From Sarcocystis neurona (taxonomy: Eukaryota; Apicomplexa; Conoidasida; Eucoccidiorida; Sarcocystidae), in assembly GCA_000727475.1 (NCBI GenBank), contig KL647312.1, forward strand, positions 124,001-188,000: a stretch of DNA of 64,000 nucleotides. The letters run 5' to 3'. This document shows positions 1 to 12,200 of this stretch, piece by piece (within the stretch, counting starts at the first letter, position 1; the number at the start of each line of letters is the position of its first letter). The notes under the pieces were generated by a model. The model was not told the origin of the DNA, searched no databases, and worked only from the letters and a program-made list of their open reading frames with translations. The translations under genes and the position numbers were made by a program.

Positions 1-2
1 GC

Positions 3-176
3 GGCAGCAGCAGCAGCCTCAAAGCGGCCGCAGCAGCAGAAATAAAAAAGTCAGCAGATGCTGCCGTAGGCTCAGCCAAGAAGTCTGCGCAGGGGAAACG
101 CTGCTCGTACGCCTCAGACTGCGGCGGCCCTCGAGCGCGAGGGGAAGCAGCAGTGCCAAGCGCTGCTACGACGTAG
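3..176 (+). CDS. Possible C-terminal coding fragment, Ala/Lys-rich (partial, 5' end outside window)
   Basis: One forward frame is open from the window edge to a TAG at 174-176. It reads a serine run, then an alanine run (KAAAAAE), then a Lys/Ala stretch (KKSADAAVGSAKKSAQG) and a short Cys-containing tail. Composition is like the end of a coccidian protein with CAG-encoded homopolymers. A second forward frame (Arg/Ser/Gln-rich, starting at base 2) also stays open to about base 345, so the frame choice is not secure. No domain is visible and no function is offered. A minus-strand origin for the same CAG tract cannot be excluded. Confidence 0.3.
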   Translation, partial: GSSSSLKAAAAAEIKKSADAAVGSAKKSAQGKRCSYASDCGGPRARGEAAVPSAATT

Positions 177-3100
177 GCAGGTCCTCCTTGGCAGGGCCAC
201 AGGAGCCCAACAGAAGAGCAGCAGGAGAGCGCTCGTGGAGCCGCAGTGACCCAGCAAGTCTCATTCACGGTTGTTTTCTCCTGCTGTCGTTTCAGACGTA
301 CTCTGGGAAAGTCCCTTTTGGTAGGGTTGCGTCTCATATATAAAAGGACCAAAGCCCCAAAGATAGAGAAAACAGCAAAGTCCTTTCTCTTCTTGCATGT
401 ATACATACGACATATACTGCGGTACAGAGAGAGAGACACACACACACATACATACACACGGAATATCGCTCTCGCACATATATATTTTATAGGAAGAAAT
501 ATAGGCGATAGACAAAGACACACACACACACACATATAAAGATACACAGCGGATCGCCCTCACATATATATATATATATATGATAGTAAGGAATATATTG
601 GATAGCTTCGAAGCGGCACACAGGGTATCCCCTCCTATTTGGGCGAGCACACTCTATAGGTAGCTTCTCGAAGAAAGGCAGAGAGCGGCTTTACCTACAC
701 GTGCTGGTATGTATAAAGAGAGAGATCTACACAGAAAGAGACGGCCAAGAAAAGAACAGATGCCTGTCCTAATATGTTTGCATATATATATATATGTATG
801 TGTACATGTATGCATGTCGCTAGAGCGTTTCGTAGATATTTTCTTGTGGACAACAGGGAGAGAAAGAGCAGGAAAAACAGCAGGCGTTTTCTTCAATCCC
901 ATCTGCGCTGCTTTGTCTACGGGGACGCATATATACATATATACATAGGTATATGTTCGTACGTCAAAGCGACGGGAAGATCAGGCGGAATGCAAATGTT
1001 GAGGGGACACCAGACGGAGAAAAGTTCTTTTCCTCCGGAATACATGCAGATTCATCTCTCTGCATACGACTGCCCCTGCATCTTGTTACGCTTCCCTTTC
1101 CTCGTCTTCTGCCCTTCTCGACAAATACATTCGTGTTTTGTTCTGCCACACACAGAGGAGGAGAAAGAAAGACGCAGAAGGACGGGACCAACAGGTAGAA
1201 CACAGACGCAAGCGCGCGCAAGTGGAAAAACCCACACATGTACACTGCCGCCTGTAGGAGGGGGGGTGCTGCTGCTCGCCAGAGATGTTCACAAGCACAT
1301 CGTTTCTGCCCTCTGTGGACAGAGAACGGCAGGCGGCCGCTCTAGTGATAAAAAAGAAGTACACAGGGAGGGACGAAGTGTTCACATAGAGATATATACG
1401 CAGGTTAACACAGCTGCCATGAGAAGACCGAAAAATTGTCTCAAAAGTTGTGAGTCTAGTAGTGCAAGAGGTGAGGTGGTTGGTATCTAAGAAGAAATAC
1501 GACTTTTCTGCGGTGCAGGAGGCGGAAATTTCGGCTTGTGCGTCAGGGGCAACGCCGGCAGTAGACGGAACGGACGCGTGCGTTTCCTACCTAGATCTAA
1601 GAGAAGACAGCCAGCCGCAGACTGGCAGTGTGACCCACACGTTGCACGGAGGTATACAGGCGAAGGAGTTTCAAGAACTAAAATATTTAAAAGGGAAGTC
1701 ACAGCTCCCAGGGAAAGAGGTAGCACACACACGCACAGAGAAAGAGAGAAGAAAAAGGGTAGCGCGTGACGCAGGAAATTCACGTCGTGGGGGTCCCGCT
1801 GGGGCTGCTGGACGGGAAATCAGAAGAGTTGCACTGCGCGGATGTGTGACGTGATGGGAAGAAAGGAGGCCGGCGTAGCAGGCGGCAGGTAGGCCGGAAG
1901 AACAAGGAAGGGGAAGCAGAGGAAGCAGACTTTTCTGTAACTTTCAAAAGAGAATTTTACGAGTTCTCGCAAAAAGAGGACAGAAATTTCCATAAATTTT
2001 CCCAGAAACCTGTACCGGCTTGGTCCCAAAGCTACCAAAGAGGGGGTTCTAGTTTGTTTTTTCTCTCTACATATATACACATAAGAAAAAAACGTCGTGC
2101 AAAGGAAGAAAAGTAAGAAGCTTGTCTTGCGTCCCTGTCTCTCTTCCTCTGGTGCACGTTCTAAATATATATGTATATATATTTAGTATCCAACTACACA
2201 TAGCCGTCTGCGGTCCTCTCTCGCTATCCACATGTCTTCGCTTGCACTGCGCAGAAAGGACATTGAACAACTTAGCACGAGATAGGCGGAGAGAACGTTC
2301 TGTCGAGCTGCCAGAGGGACGAAGATTCCACAGCGTAGTAAACTTTTGCGAGGACCTGCGAGACGCGAGACTACGGCCGCTGAAGCGCCGAAGAAGACAG
2401 GATATTCACGCAGGACGGAAACTAGGTGTTGCTGAGATGTGCGACGTATCGTCGGGGAAACCTTCACCGGCACGGAAAAAAACGCCGGAGCAGGGAGAAG
2501 CCAAAGAATTGCGTCCCTTTTCAAACAAGAAGAATCAGGTCTGCTGCTGGTGATGAGTTCTCCCCAGAGCGCCCTTTCTTTTCGTGGACGAGAAGTTTTC
2601 ACCACAGTATGAAAATACCAGGAGGAATGGAAGCGACAACACAAACCCGTCCACCCAGAAACAAAAACCAACAAAAGGTGCACCGTTAATCTACGTATAC
2701 GCTACCCACCGAGGACAGACCCCCCCATCACACCATATAGAGGTGGGTAATCATATATACAGTCGTAGAATACATGTGTACGGAGACAGCACAACCGTTA
2801 CAACAGCGGTCATGCAGATAACGAACACATGCCTACACGCCCAACCATACACTGAAGCACTCGTTCGGACGGCCACACATGCGATCGTAGAAAGGCGGAA
2901 GTACGCAATAGACAAATTAAAAGCAGGTCAGTATATGTGTGTTTCGAAGGAGTGGAGGAAGGCAGCTGCGACAGCCACAGAAAGGCGCGTGGCAGGAGGG
3001 AGTCGGGAAGTGGTGGAAATGAGATAAACGGGGAGGCAAAAGTTGTCTTCCTGCAAAAAGGGGACGGGCGCAGAGGCGAAAGATGTCTTTCCGTTTTTCG

Positions 3101-5272
3101 CGCGGAGAAGAACAAAAAATTCACTTTTTCCCGTCTGAGAATCCACGAGAACTGCACTTTCTCCATCATCCTTCGTGCGGATGTACTACTTCGCCTACCC
3201 GAGCTGCGCATGCGGAGCACGGCGCGTCGTCACGCTGACGATGACGCTTCCACGAGAGGAAAAAACTTCTAAAGACGATATTCTTTCCTTGTGGTCTGTG
3301 ATCTATTTCTTGATCTTTGCTCACAGCGACCTCTGTTTTGTCCAGCTTTCTAGGCTACTTGAGAACATGCTTCTCTTCCGACTTTCTGCCGCACAGTTTG
3401 CGGGTTCTGTCCGAGGACACGTGTCATCCTTTTTCGTCCCTCCGTCTCCCAATCCTCTTGACGTGTGTACGTAGTGTGCACGTACACACGTCCAGCTTCT
3501 CTTTCTTTTAACAGCTTCCAGTGAAGTTGCCATTTGCGAGTCGCTCTCCTGTTTCCCTACGCGGGCCACTCATCTTCACGTAAATTTTCACGTCGTTCCA
3601 CAAGGCGCACATCCGTCAAGTCACAGAGTCCTTTCACGAAAAGGCGGCCGCCCATTTTCCGTAGCCTCTATTCCCCTTCCCTCTCTCTATGTGCTCCTTT
3701 TTCCACTTTCTTGTCCTTATCGACCCCTGAGGACGCGCTCAAAGCCGCCAGGTCTGTTCCTTGGACCCGGGCTGCGAGATTCTACTCGGCTGCGAATTTT
3801 TTCCCTCGTCTACGCGATGTTTTTTAGAGCTGCACAAACGGCTGCAAAACCTGTCCTTCCGGCACGTCTCGCTCCTTGTCTTTGAACGGCTCCCAACAGA
3901 GCATTCTAAAAAGAGTTTGCTTGTCCTCCCGTGAAACTTCTGACTATTGCACCGACAGATGCCGGAAAATATCGCGGTTGAGCTCTCAGTCGGTTTAGTT
4001 TTTTTTCAGACAATACGTGTGGAGCCACATACGAAAAGCTGTGTGTGTGTGCGTAAGTCGGGCGAGCGTCCCCGTTATTCGTAGGCCTCCGAGACATACC
4101 AAGAAAGGTACGCGACAAATTTTTTAACGATCCTCGGAAAGCCACCGGAATTAAAGAAAATACGCAGTCCACGGGTTCACGAGATATCTCACACCTACAA
4201 CCCAATCATCGTAACTTCGTCAGTGTCTATATCTCTTGATGTTTCCTCTCTGTAGAGGACGTGTGTACACATATGTACAACTATATGTATATATATATAT
4301 AAATGCACGTATATGTGTATATATATATGCATACATGTAATTATAGATATGTGACAACACATAAATATGAAGTGAGCGCACGTTGATTTTAGAGAATTAA
4401 TAGGTTTCCATGTGCGCAGAAGGTCGTTAGTGACGGCTGCGGTCCAACCAGCGCTGTACGTACACTTGTTTTTGTCAACAGGCAAGTTTTAAGGGAGTCT
4501 TTCTCTCACCGTTTCTTCAGCAGAAGTATAAATAGAGCCCTGGAGAGATGTGTGTAGAGAACGTTTCGTCACTCGCGACGCACAGGCGCACTCGCACAGA
4601 TGGTAACGCCCATGCACTTCCCTTCCGCAAAGTCGAAAAAAGGATAAACTTCGTTTTTCTCGAGAAACAAACGCCGTTTCCCCCACGTGGGCGTTCCTCC
4701 CCCGCAACTCCCCTCTCCACAGACGTATACGCACGCCCCGCCCGTTTTTGTCTCTCTTCTTTGGGTAGCTGTGTTCCGCTTTTTCTACAAGTGAGAAGTG
4801 TGCGGCAGCGGGGAGGGGAGGATGGATGAAGAGAAATGTCTTCGTCGCGACGGAGTGCCGACGGTGTGGGCGGCGGTGATTCGTCGCTTGTTGCGCCGGT
4901 GCTGGGAGCGATTGCTGCCCCTGTTGACTGCAGCGTCTCTGCAGTTTGTTCGGTCTCTTTTGTGTCTGTTCTTCAGCCTTTTCTCGGTCGCTGCTCTTTT
5001 TCTCCCCAGCAAACAGGAGAAAGTTTCGTTTCTCTCTCTGTCTCGTCCGCTATTTCTGTCTCTCCCTTCGTATGTGTGTGTCTCTCTCTGGCCGTCTCTG
5101 TCTCTGGCTGTCTCTGTCTCTGGCCGTGTCTCTCTTTTTCTCCACGTAGCTCTCCCTCTCTCTGTGTCTCTGTGTCTGAATCTCCATATATGTGTCTCCG
5201 TCTATTGCTCTGTCTTCGGGTCTCTCTGCCTTCTATTTTTCTTGAATTCCAGATAAGGACCTGCGCAGGAAG
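177..5272. other. No confident gene; microsatellites and short coding-like frames
   Basis: The stretch holds CA/GA and TATA microsatellites (about 430-590 and 780-950) and G/A-rich or C/T-rich segments. One forward frame, about 1498-1651, looks protein-like (it includes SYLDLREDSQPQTG) and ends at a plausible GT donor at 1652. I could not connect it to other exons, so it is not called a gene. From about 5030 to 5240 a (TCTCTG)n-type pyrimidine array runs directly up to the first exon of the next gene. Nothing else was recognised. Confidence 0.35.
5030..5240 (+). repeat. TCTCTG/TCTCTC pyrimidine microsatellite upstream of a first exon
   Basis: About 200 bases of almost pure pyrimidine with repeated GTCTCTGTCTCTGG-like units lie on the + strand and end about 30 bases before the ATG at 5273. 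It could be a 5' UTR or promoter tract, or the 3' end of an upstream intron. The sequence alone does not decide. Confidence 0.6.
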
Positions 5273-8200
5273 ATGGCCGCGTCGACTGTTCCTCCCGCCG
5301 AGTGGCCTGCGCTGCTCTACCGCCCCTCTGCCACCGCCGCGCCCCCTGCAGTAGAAGAGCTGCCTCACATGCAACTCGACGACTTACATTACTCAAGACA
5401 GATGCTGCTCTGCACAGGAGCCGGTTACTCCTTTTCTCAGTGCGCGAGAATTCTCCAGGTACGCCGCTTTCCCTTTCTTCAATGACGTCAAGTGTTTTCT
5501 TGGGGACATTTTCAAGGGTAAATAATGGTTTATTCATTCTACACGTCGACTACATATACATATATATGTATATATATTTATCCTACACATATATCTACAT
5601 ACTACGCATACAAATATATATGCTACATATATATATATATATATACTGCCGTATAGGGATAGATTTAATCTGTACATTAACTTGCATATATATATGTAAT
5701 ATATGTATATATATGTCTATGTGTGTCTGTCTTTATTTTTCCGGCTCCCTGTTCTCTGTCTCTTTGTGCGTTTGTACGCGTGTCTCTCTCTACAGCAGAT
5801 GTGTCGTATTTTCTATCTTTGTGTCTCTGTAGCCATCTATTTGAATCGATTTCTCCGCTGCTTAGTTTCTCCCCCTCCTCCCTACTTGTGTCTTTAGCCA
5901 GACGTACATCCGCTCAGATAAGTTCTCCTTTCCCTCAATTTCTACACCACCATATCTCTAGACGTAACCCCACATATATATATGTATATATATATATATA
6001 TATGTCCGAACTTTTTCTCACTATATACATATATATATATATATATATATGAGTTCCTCTCTGTATGTATATGTACACCTGCGTATGGGTCGAGATCCAT
6101 GTATATACGTGTACACACAGGCGTAGGTAGGCAAACCGGCAGACGGAGAGACAGAGAGATTTAACATGCTTGTGAAGAACAAGGAAAAGAGTTGATTTCT
6201 GCAGAGAGATTAAAAGACATTTATGAAGGACAGAAAGAAAGGAGTTGACTTCTGGAGAGATTAAAACACGCTTATGAAGAACAGAAGGAAAGGAGTTGAC
6301 TTTTGCAGTGGTTATCTTTGTGCGAGGTGCTTTGTTGTGTCGAACAAGACTCCGTCTGTGTCTACGTCTTCGAAGAAAACTTCTACGTTGTGAGCAGGAA
6401 GAAGTTCTCTGCTAAATTGAGAAGTCGACTACTTTCAGTGACGCGCTTTTCCCCTTTTCCCCTCTTTTTTGCGAGGTCCATTTGCTGCGTCGCACACACA
6501 GCGATGCGATGCAGAAGAACTCTTGCTGCTGCGACGCCGAGACTGGTGCTGGTTCTTCTTCGAGAGCAGCAGCAAAAGGGGGAAAACAGAAATCTCTTAA
6601 AAGAGGGAAATCTTCTGGTCGTAGTAGAAGAAAGTGAATGTGGAGTCACGTGCGAGTTCTCATTTTCAAGCATCTTCGTCATTTTCTTCTCAGTCGAAAA
6701 ATAGAAGCACTAGAGTTCCACTTCCCGCCAAGTGAACAACGACAGGAAGCGCCAAACTCGGGGTGTTCTCTCGTAAATGTCCTCGATTTCTTCTTGCCAA
6801 TCTTCTTTTAGAAAAAATACCCCAGCATACATCCCCTTACAATTACACATATACATATATACGTATGTGGATATGGCTACATGTACATATATATATACAC
6901 ATTTAGGTAGATATACGCAGTTGTTTGTTGTCAACAACTACACTATACATATATACGTATATTTACATAATTATAAGTGATTGTATGTTGTCATAGATGC
7001 ACATATATATATATATATACGTATATACATCTCCGTGTACACATATATATATATATATATTTACGTAAATATACGTGACTGTTTGTTGTCAAACTGTCGT
7101 TTCAAACGAAAAACACCTGTGCATACATGCCACTACAATTATACATACGTATATACATATATCTGTATGAAGAGATGTATGTATATATATATATCTCTAT
7201 ATATATATATAAATATCCACGTATATTTACTTCTGGGTGATTACAAGGCGGGGACTCTGTATAGATACCAGTACGAATATACATATGTATATACATATCC
7301 ATAAGCAAGTATGGATATATATATATATATATAATGACGTCTGAGTGATTACGAGACCGGGGCTCTACCTACATACCGAATCGACGCACATCCATATACG
7401 CATATACATATTATATTTCTACACATGCGTATATATATATATATACAGATACACGTATATACGTATATTTCCGTTTGGGATGCATATGTATATATATGCA
7501 TATATTTACATCCGGGTGATTACGAGGAGGGGGGCTCTAGACCAGTACGATTATATATATATATATATATACTTACATTGATATATATGCATGTGTATAT
7601 ATATATATATTCATACGTAGTATTTACGTGTGGCTAAAAGTATTATGAGAAGGCTCTCTACAAGCGTGTGCGAGTATGTTCCTTTTTCGTCTTTTTCCAT
7701 GTACTTCTTACTTTTGTAAGGGAGGTCGATATCTTTCCGTTCGTTTTTGATATCCTTTCTTGCACGGCGACGATTACCATTGGGTGATTCCTTTTTTTCT
7801 TTTGAGACCATCATTTCGATAAAAGTTCTACTTCTCTCGAAAGCCTCTGTGAGAGAGACACAAGCAGTGACTTCCTTTTCTTCTCTAGTCCTTTCTTTCG
7901 TTTCTTCCTTTCGTTTTCTTCAATGGACTCGTCTGTGAGAAAGACCCGCTGTGGCTTCTTTTGCTTCCCTTTTCTCTTTTCTTCGTTTTCCTCTTCCTCT
8001 GCTGCCGCCTCGTTTCCTTCTTCTTCGTCTAATTTTCTCTTCGCCAAATAATTACCGCAACTCACAGAACCGCTTTGTGACTCTCTTCGTTCTGCACGCG
8101 TCGTCCCCTTAACGGATGGTGCGTCTCTCTGTCTGGTGCTGCTTCTTGTGTGTGTTCTTCGTTATCTCCACCTTCGTCGTCGTTTTCCTTTCCTCTGAAT

Positions 8201-9208
8201 CTTCTCCATCGCTTCTGGTCGTTCTTTTTATTTCTCGTCTTTCTCTGTCTTTCTTCGCAGCATGTTGAAAACATTTGGGAAATCTCGCGAGACAGGCCCC
8301 GCGCACGCTCACGTTATGCTGCTGCTGTTGCCGCTGCTAGGCCATGCGGCTGCTGCTGCCATGCGGCTGCTGCTGCCATGCGGCTGCTGGGATCCTCCTG
8401 CTGCTGCTAGGCTGCTGTGCCGCTGCTGTTGCTATGCTCCTTCGTTGTGGACGTAGGCGCCCTTGGGGGCCTGCACACGTAATGGGAGGAAGTGCGACCG
8501 AATGAGATGCTTTTCTTGCGAGTTCCTGCTTTTTTTCCCCTTCTCTGTCTGGTCGTCCTGTTGTTGTTGGTCTTCTTTTGTTGCACTTTCCTGTGCGTAA
8601 CTCTCCCGTGCGCTGCGCCGGTTTCTTTGCTGGTTGCAGTTGCTAACCTGCTGTCCGCGTTTGTCTTCTGCCAGAGCCGTGAAAAATCCTCTCAGAAATC
8701 TTCACATGTCCACTACATGTACTTTTTCTTCGACAAACTTTCTCTTCGAGCAGCTAAATCCATTTTTTCTTCTCTCGTGCGTTTCTTCTGTTCTTCTCTT
8801 CGAGTATCTGTCGTTCACTCCACGCGGTCCTCTTTTTGCTTTCTTCTTCCCAACGGGACCTTTGTCTTCTGTTGTGCTGCTGCCCTTGATCTTGCTCAGC
8901 CGGATACGCGGACGACCCCAGCGAATCCGGCGGAAGAGCTGTACAGAAAGGAAGCGCTCGCGACAGTGACGTGTCTAGCAGAGAACGGAGGCAGCAGAGA
9001 GAGATGTCGCTATTTTATCGAAAGCTGGCATAAAATGCTGAACCCCGAGAAACCGGCAGAGCCGGGGATGCTGCAGAAAGCGCTTCGTTTTTCCTGCAAA
9101 GTTCTGGGAGTCCGAAGTACCGGCGCAGCCGCGGAAGAAGCCTCTGCAGCGAGAGAGTCAAAACACCAAAAAACTACAGATGCAGCTACTCGCACGCCTG
9201 CGGCCTAA
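5273..9208 (+). CDS. Small cysteine-pair protein, two exons (join 5273-5458, 8900-9208), possibly CHCH-like
   Basis: Exon 1 starts at an ATG in good context (AAGATGGCC) and ends ATTCTCCAG|GTACGC. Exon 2 begins after a pyrimidine-rich CTTGCTCAG acceptor and ends at TAA 9206-9208. Both junctions are phase 0, giving about 164 residues. Visible features are a Cys47-X9-Cys57 pair in exon 1 (LLCTGAGYSFSQC) and a Cys87-X10-Cys98 pair in exon 2 (TCLAENGGSRERC) followed by RYFIESW; Cys128 stands alone. The second motif resembles one helix of CHCH proteins such as COX23/CHCHD7, but the partner cysteines of a twin CX9C are missing, so a mitochondrial intermembrane-space role is only a guess. The C-terminus is Ala/Ser/Lys-rich and probably disordered. 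The 3.4 kb intron is unusually repeat-rich and could hide another exon. The longer frame running back to 8492 is intron read-through. Confidence 0.5.
5551..6060. repeat. TATA-type microsatellites inside the intron
   Basis: Interrupted (TA)n runs with CATATA/GTATAT interruptions occur at about 5551-5710 and 5970-6055, separated by a CTCT-rich block. They produce long spurious Tyr/Ile/Cys-rich frames on both strands. Confidence 0.8.
6153..6308 (+). repeat. Three tandem copies of a ~52-bp minisatellite
   Basis: Units start near 6153, 6204 and 6256. Each carries AGAGATT-AA, then CTTATGAAGAACAG, then AAAGGAGTTGACTTCTG with a few substitutions. The array lies within the 3.4 kb intron of the 5273-9208 gene and has no coding potential that I can see. 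Confidence 0.75.
6800..7625. repeat. Diverged repeat cassettes between TATA arrays
   Basis: Two families alternate with TATA microsatellites. One has the core TTGTTTGTTGTCAA or a variant near 6915, 6978 and 7075. The other has the core GGGTGATTACGAGG(C/G)GGGGCTCT near 7235, 7343 and 7513, followed by CCAGTACGA or a relative. The copies are diverged and unevenly spaced (63-170 bp), so this is an old, expanded intronic satellite. Confidence 0.6.
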
Positions 9209-12200
9209 ATTAGTTCGCTGAAATGAATTACTGGGCAACATTTTGGAAATGTTGACGCCAAGTAAATGAGTGACATACGTCAAATTATTCCGTCGAGGTG
9301 AAAATTGCTGAATTTCTTTCGTCCTTCACAAATCAGCGGGAAAAAGAGAGACCGGAGGGGAAGGGCACGCGGCTCCCTCCTCAGGCAAATAGATCCTGCT
9401 GCTCACGCTTCCTGACCAGCACCTCGGTTGGAGAAAAGAAGACAAAGCAGCGGGAGACACGCGCCCCGGTGCACGTCCTCTGGTGTCTGTACACCTCGGT
9501 GTGATGTGCGAGACACACACGGGCGTATTACACGGACTGCCTGGATATGTACGTGGACGTCTATCTCTGTATTATATGTACTGTATATGATTTTCGCTAC
9601 ATATTCACATAAGAAGATGCGTCAGAAGCCATATCATATACGTCTTCTTTAAGGAGCAGACATGTATATATGTATTCATTTTTATGGGTGCGTGTATATA
9701 TATATATATATGGGTTGACGTCAATACAAAAACCTTTTCGGGCGTATGAGAATAGATGTCTGTAAAGGCATCTACAATTCAGTGTGAGACCACGTCTGCC
9801 AGAGGATTGTCACATGAAGAGGAAGATGTGGCGACGGACAGACATTTTCGCGTCTTCTTTTGCAACAAATCAGAGAAAGAGAAAGAGAAAGAAAAGAGAG
9901 AGAGTCGTACTGTATAAGTGATAATATTGGTTTCGCCGACATATGTGAACACAGTGTACCAACACCGACGTTTCTGTTGTTCAGTCGCTCAAGCGCAGAT
10001 GGGCGAAATTCTTACACATATTTGACAATGGGACAGGGTGTTCGCGAGTCTACGTGTATATGTATATATATATATACCTTGTATAGACGCGGGTCTATCC
10101 ATCTATGTATTTGTGTGTGTGTGGGTGTGCGCGTGTGTACGTATTTGCATAGAGGGAAGTGGCTCAAAGAACGTTCGCGTCTTCGTGTTGCACACGCATG
10201 TACGTAAACATTTCTTGGTGTACGTACGCGCGTGTGTTGTATGTACAGGAGGATACATACTCTTGTGTCTATGAACATACGTCTAACGGGCGTGTATAAA
10301 TGGTATTCTACGTGTGTACCTGCATATACTTTTGCGCACAAGGATATGTTGGTGGATGGCAAGATGCACGGAAGTACAACAAGAAACGCACAAGAAACGC
10401 AGGTGAGAGAAGAGAGACAAACAAAGCATCACGCGCAGCTCTTTGGAAGGTAGGAGCTGGCGCGTGTGCGCCTCCGCGCACTGGCAACAGGTGTCTGAAA
10501 AGGAGTTATATACATACGTTTGCATGTCCCTTTGCAGCTAGGTATATGTGAATATTTATATGTATATGTATATGTGTAGATGCGTACAGAGGAAGATATG
10601 CGTGTGTGAGCGTATGTATCGATACACGTGCGTGTATACAGTTCTGTGCACCTATCCATATACATATACATAGATAGATACGTATGTATATATATGGGTA
10701 TGTACACACAAGTATGTGCGTATGTGTTTGTGTGATGCAGATTGTATGCGGACGTGTAGGAATATGTAGACACAAATCCGTCTAGCTATAGAGGGAGACC
10801 GTTGTGCGTATACATATGCATGTGTGCACGTACGTGCGTATGTATGTATGTATACGTGTATGTATGTATGTATATATATATATATATATATACATACATA
10901 CACGTATGCTTACACGTGTGGAATACAATTACACAATGTATGTATATATATATATATATATTTACGTATGCTTACACGTGTGGAATACAAGTACACTATG
11001 AAGACGTGATCAGTCTACACGTCGATCCATACGTGAACATGTATATATACGACATTTGGTATGGCTGCGTAACGTTGTCAGACTTTTGTGGCAGAGATCC
11101 TTCATATGTATATATATACGTATCTGTTCCATCCTTCTTAACACATATTCAAAAATTAATGCATGAATAAGCATATGCTAGCGAAAACGTGTCTGTATAC
11201 GGACACTGCGAAAGTATAGAGGAGTCTATGCAAATCATCAGAGATATCGACATATATATATATATATGTAAAACACATACAAACGCTTCTACGGAATTGT
11301 GTGTACATATTTAGATTCACACGTCTTTTCATGGAAAAGCAGCGCTGCTAGCTTGGACTACTCAATCAGTATTCTCAAGCGAATACGCAAATTCTGGCGT
11401 AAGCTTGTACCGCACTGTTGGTCTGCAACATGCGGCAACTAACCGAAAATAAGTGAAAATACAGTCGCTGAACAACGACGAAATGTGTAAGAGAATAGTG
11501 GTGAAAAGTGCGTAAGCGCGATACTCAACAGTCCACAAAGCGCCACCGATGTGAAGAAACGGAGGCAAGGATGGATTTTAGCGACTTTCGTTCGTTCGAC
11601 AGCTAGAGTGGAAGACAGCTTAGAGACTTATTGAGCTGTACCACGTCTCACCGAGTACTTGGTGATCTTCTTACACTTTATGTACACGTATGTATGTGTG
11701 ATTTATACGAATGCATGTGTCTGTAGGTGCAAGTATGTTTACGGAAATTTAGCAGTACGAGCAGACACTGGTATCGCGGTTACAAAGTATGGTTGACTAC
11801 AAGACGCCCTGACCTGTGCGCTGTAGAGGGACGTACGCAGATGTGTGTGCGTGTATGTGCACGAAGAGTACTGGCAATATTCGAGACTACTCTGCTCCTC
11901 GATATAAATTCTGTACGTGTCAGACACTGCTGCTGCACTTGCTGGTGTCGGATTTGCCCCGTTCAAAAAGATCTGCTCCGTAGAGTGTACGCTTGTACAC
12001 CACACGTGGCCGGTGCTTCTCATCAGCAACTACACCTCTTGTGTGCTTTCCAAAAGCGACTGGCACGTCACAGTAGTCGTTGTGAAGGTGTGTGCCTTCG
12101 AATTGAGAACACTAGGTGCAGACAAACGTCTTTAAGGCAAGGACGGGTGACCTTCGTCTGCAGCTCAATGAGCTTTTTATTTCGACAAAGGCATGCAGTA

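Noticed and set aside
7811..8274. Lys/Glu-rich minus-strand frames
   Set aside because: They mirror a CT-rich intron of the forward gene; composition is pure low complexity.
8492..9208. 238-codon forward frame taken as one exon
   Set aside because: The first 136 codons are a pyrimidine-rich intron end. The CTTGCTCAG acceptor at 8899 and phase match to 5458 explain the coding part.
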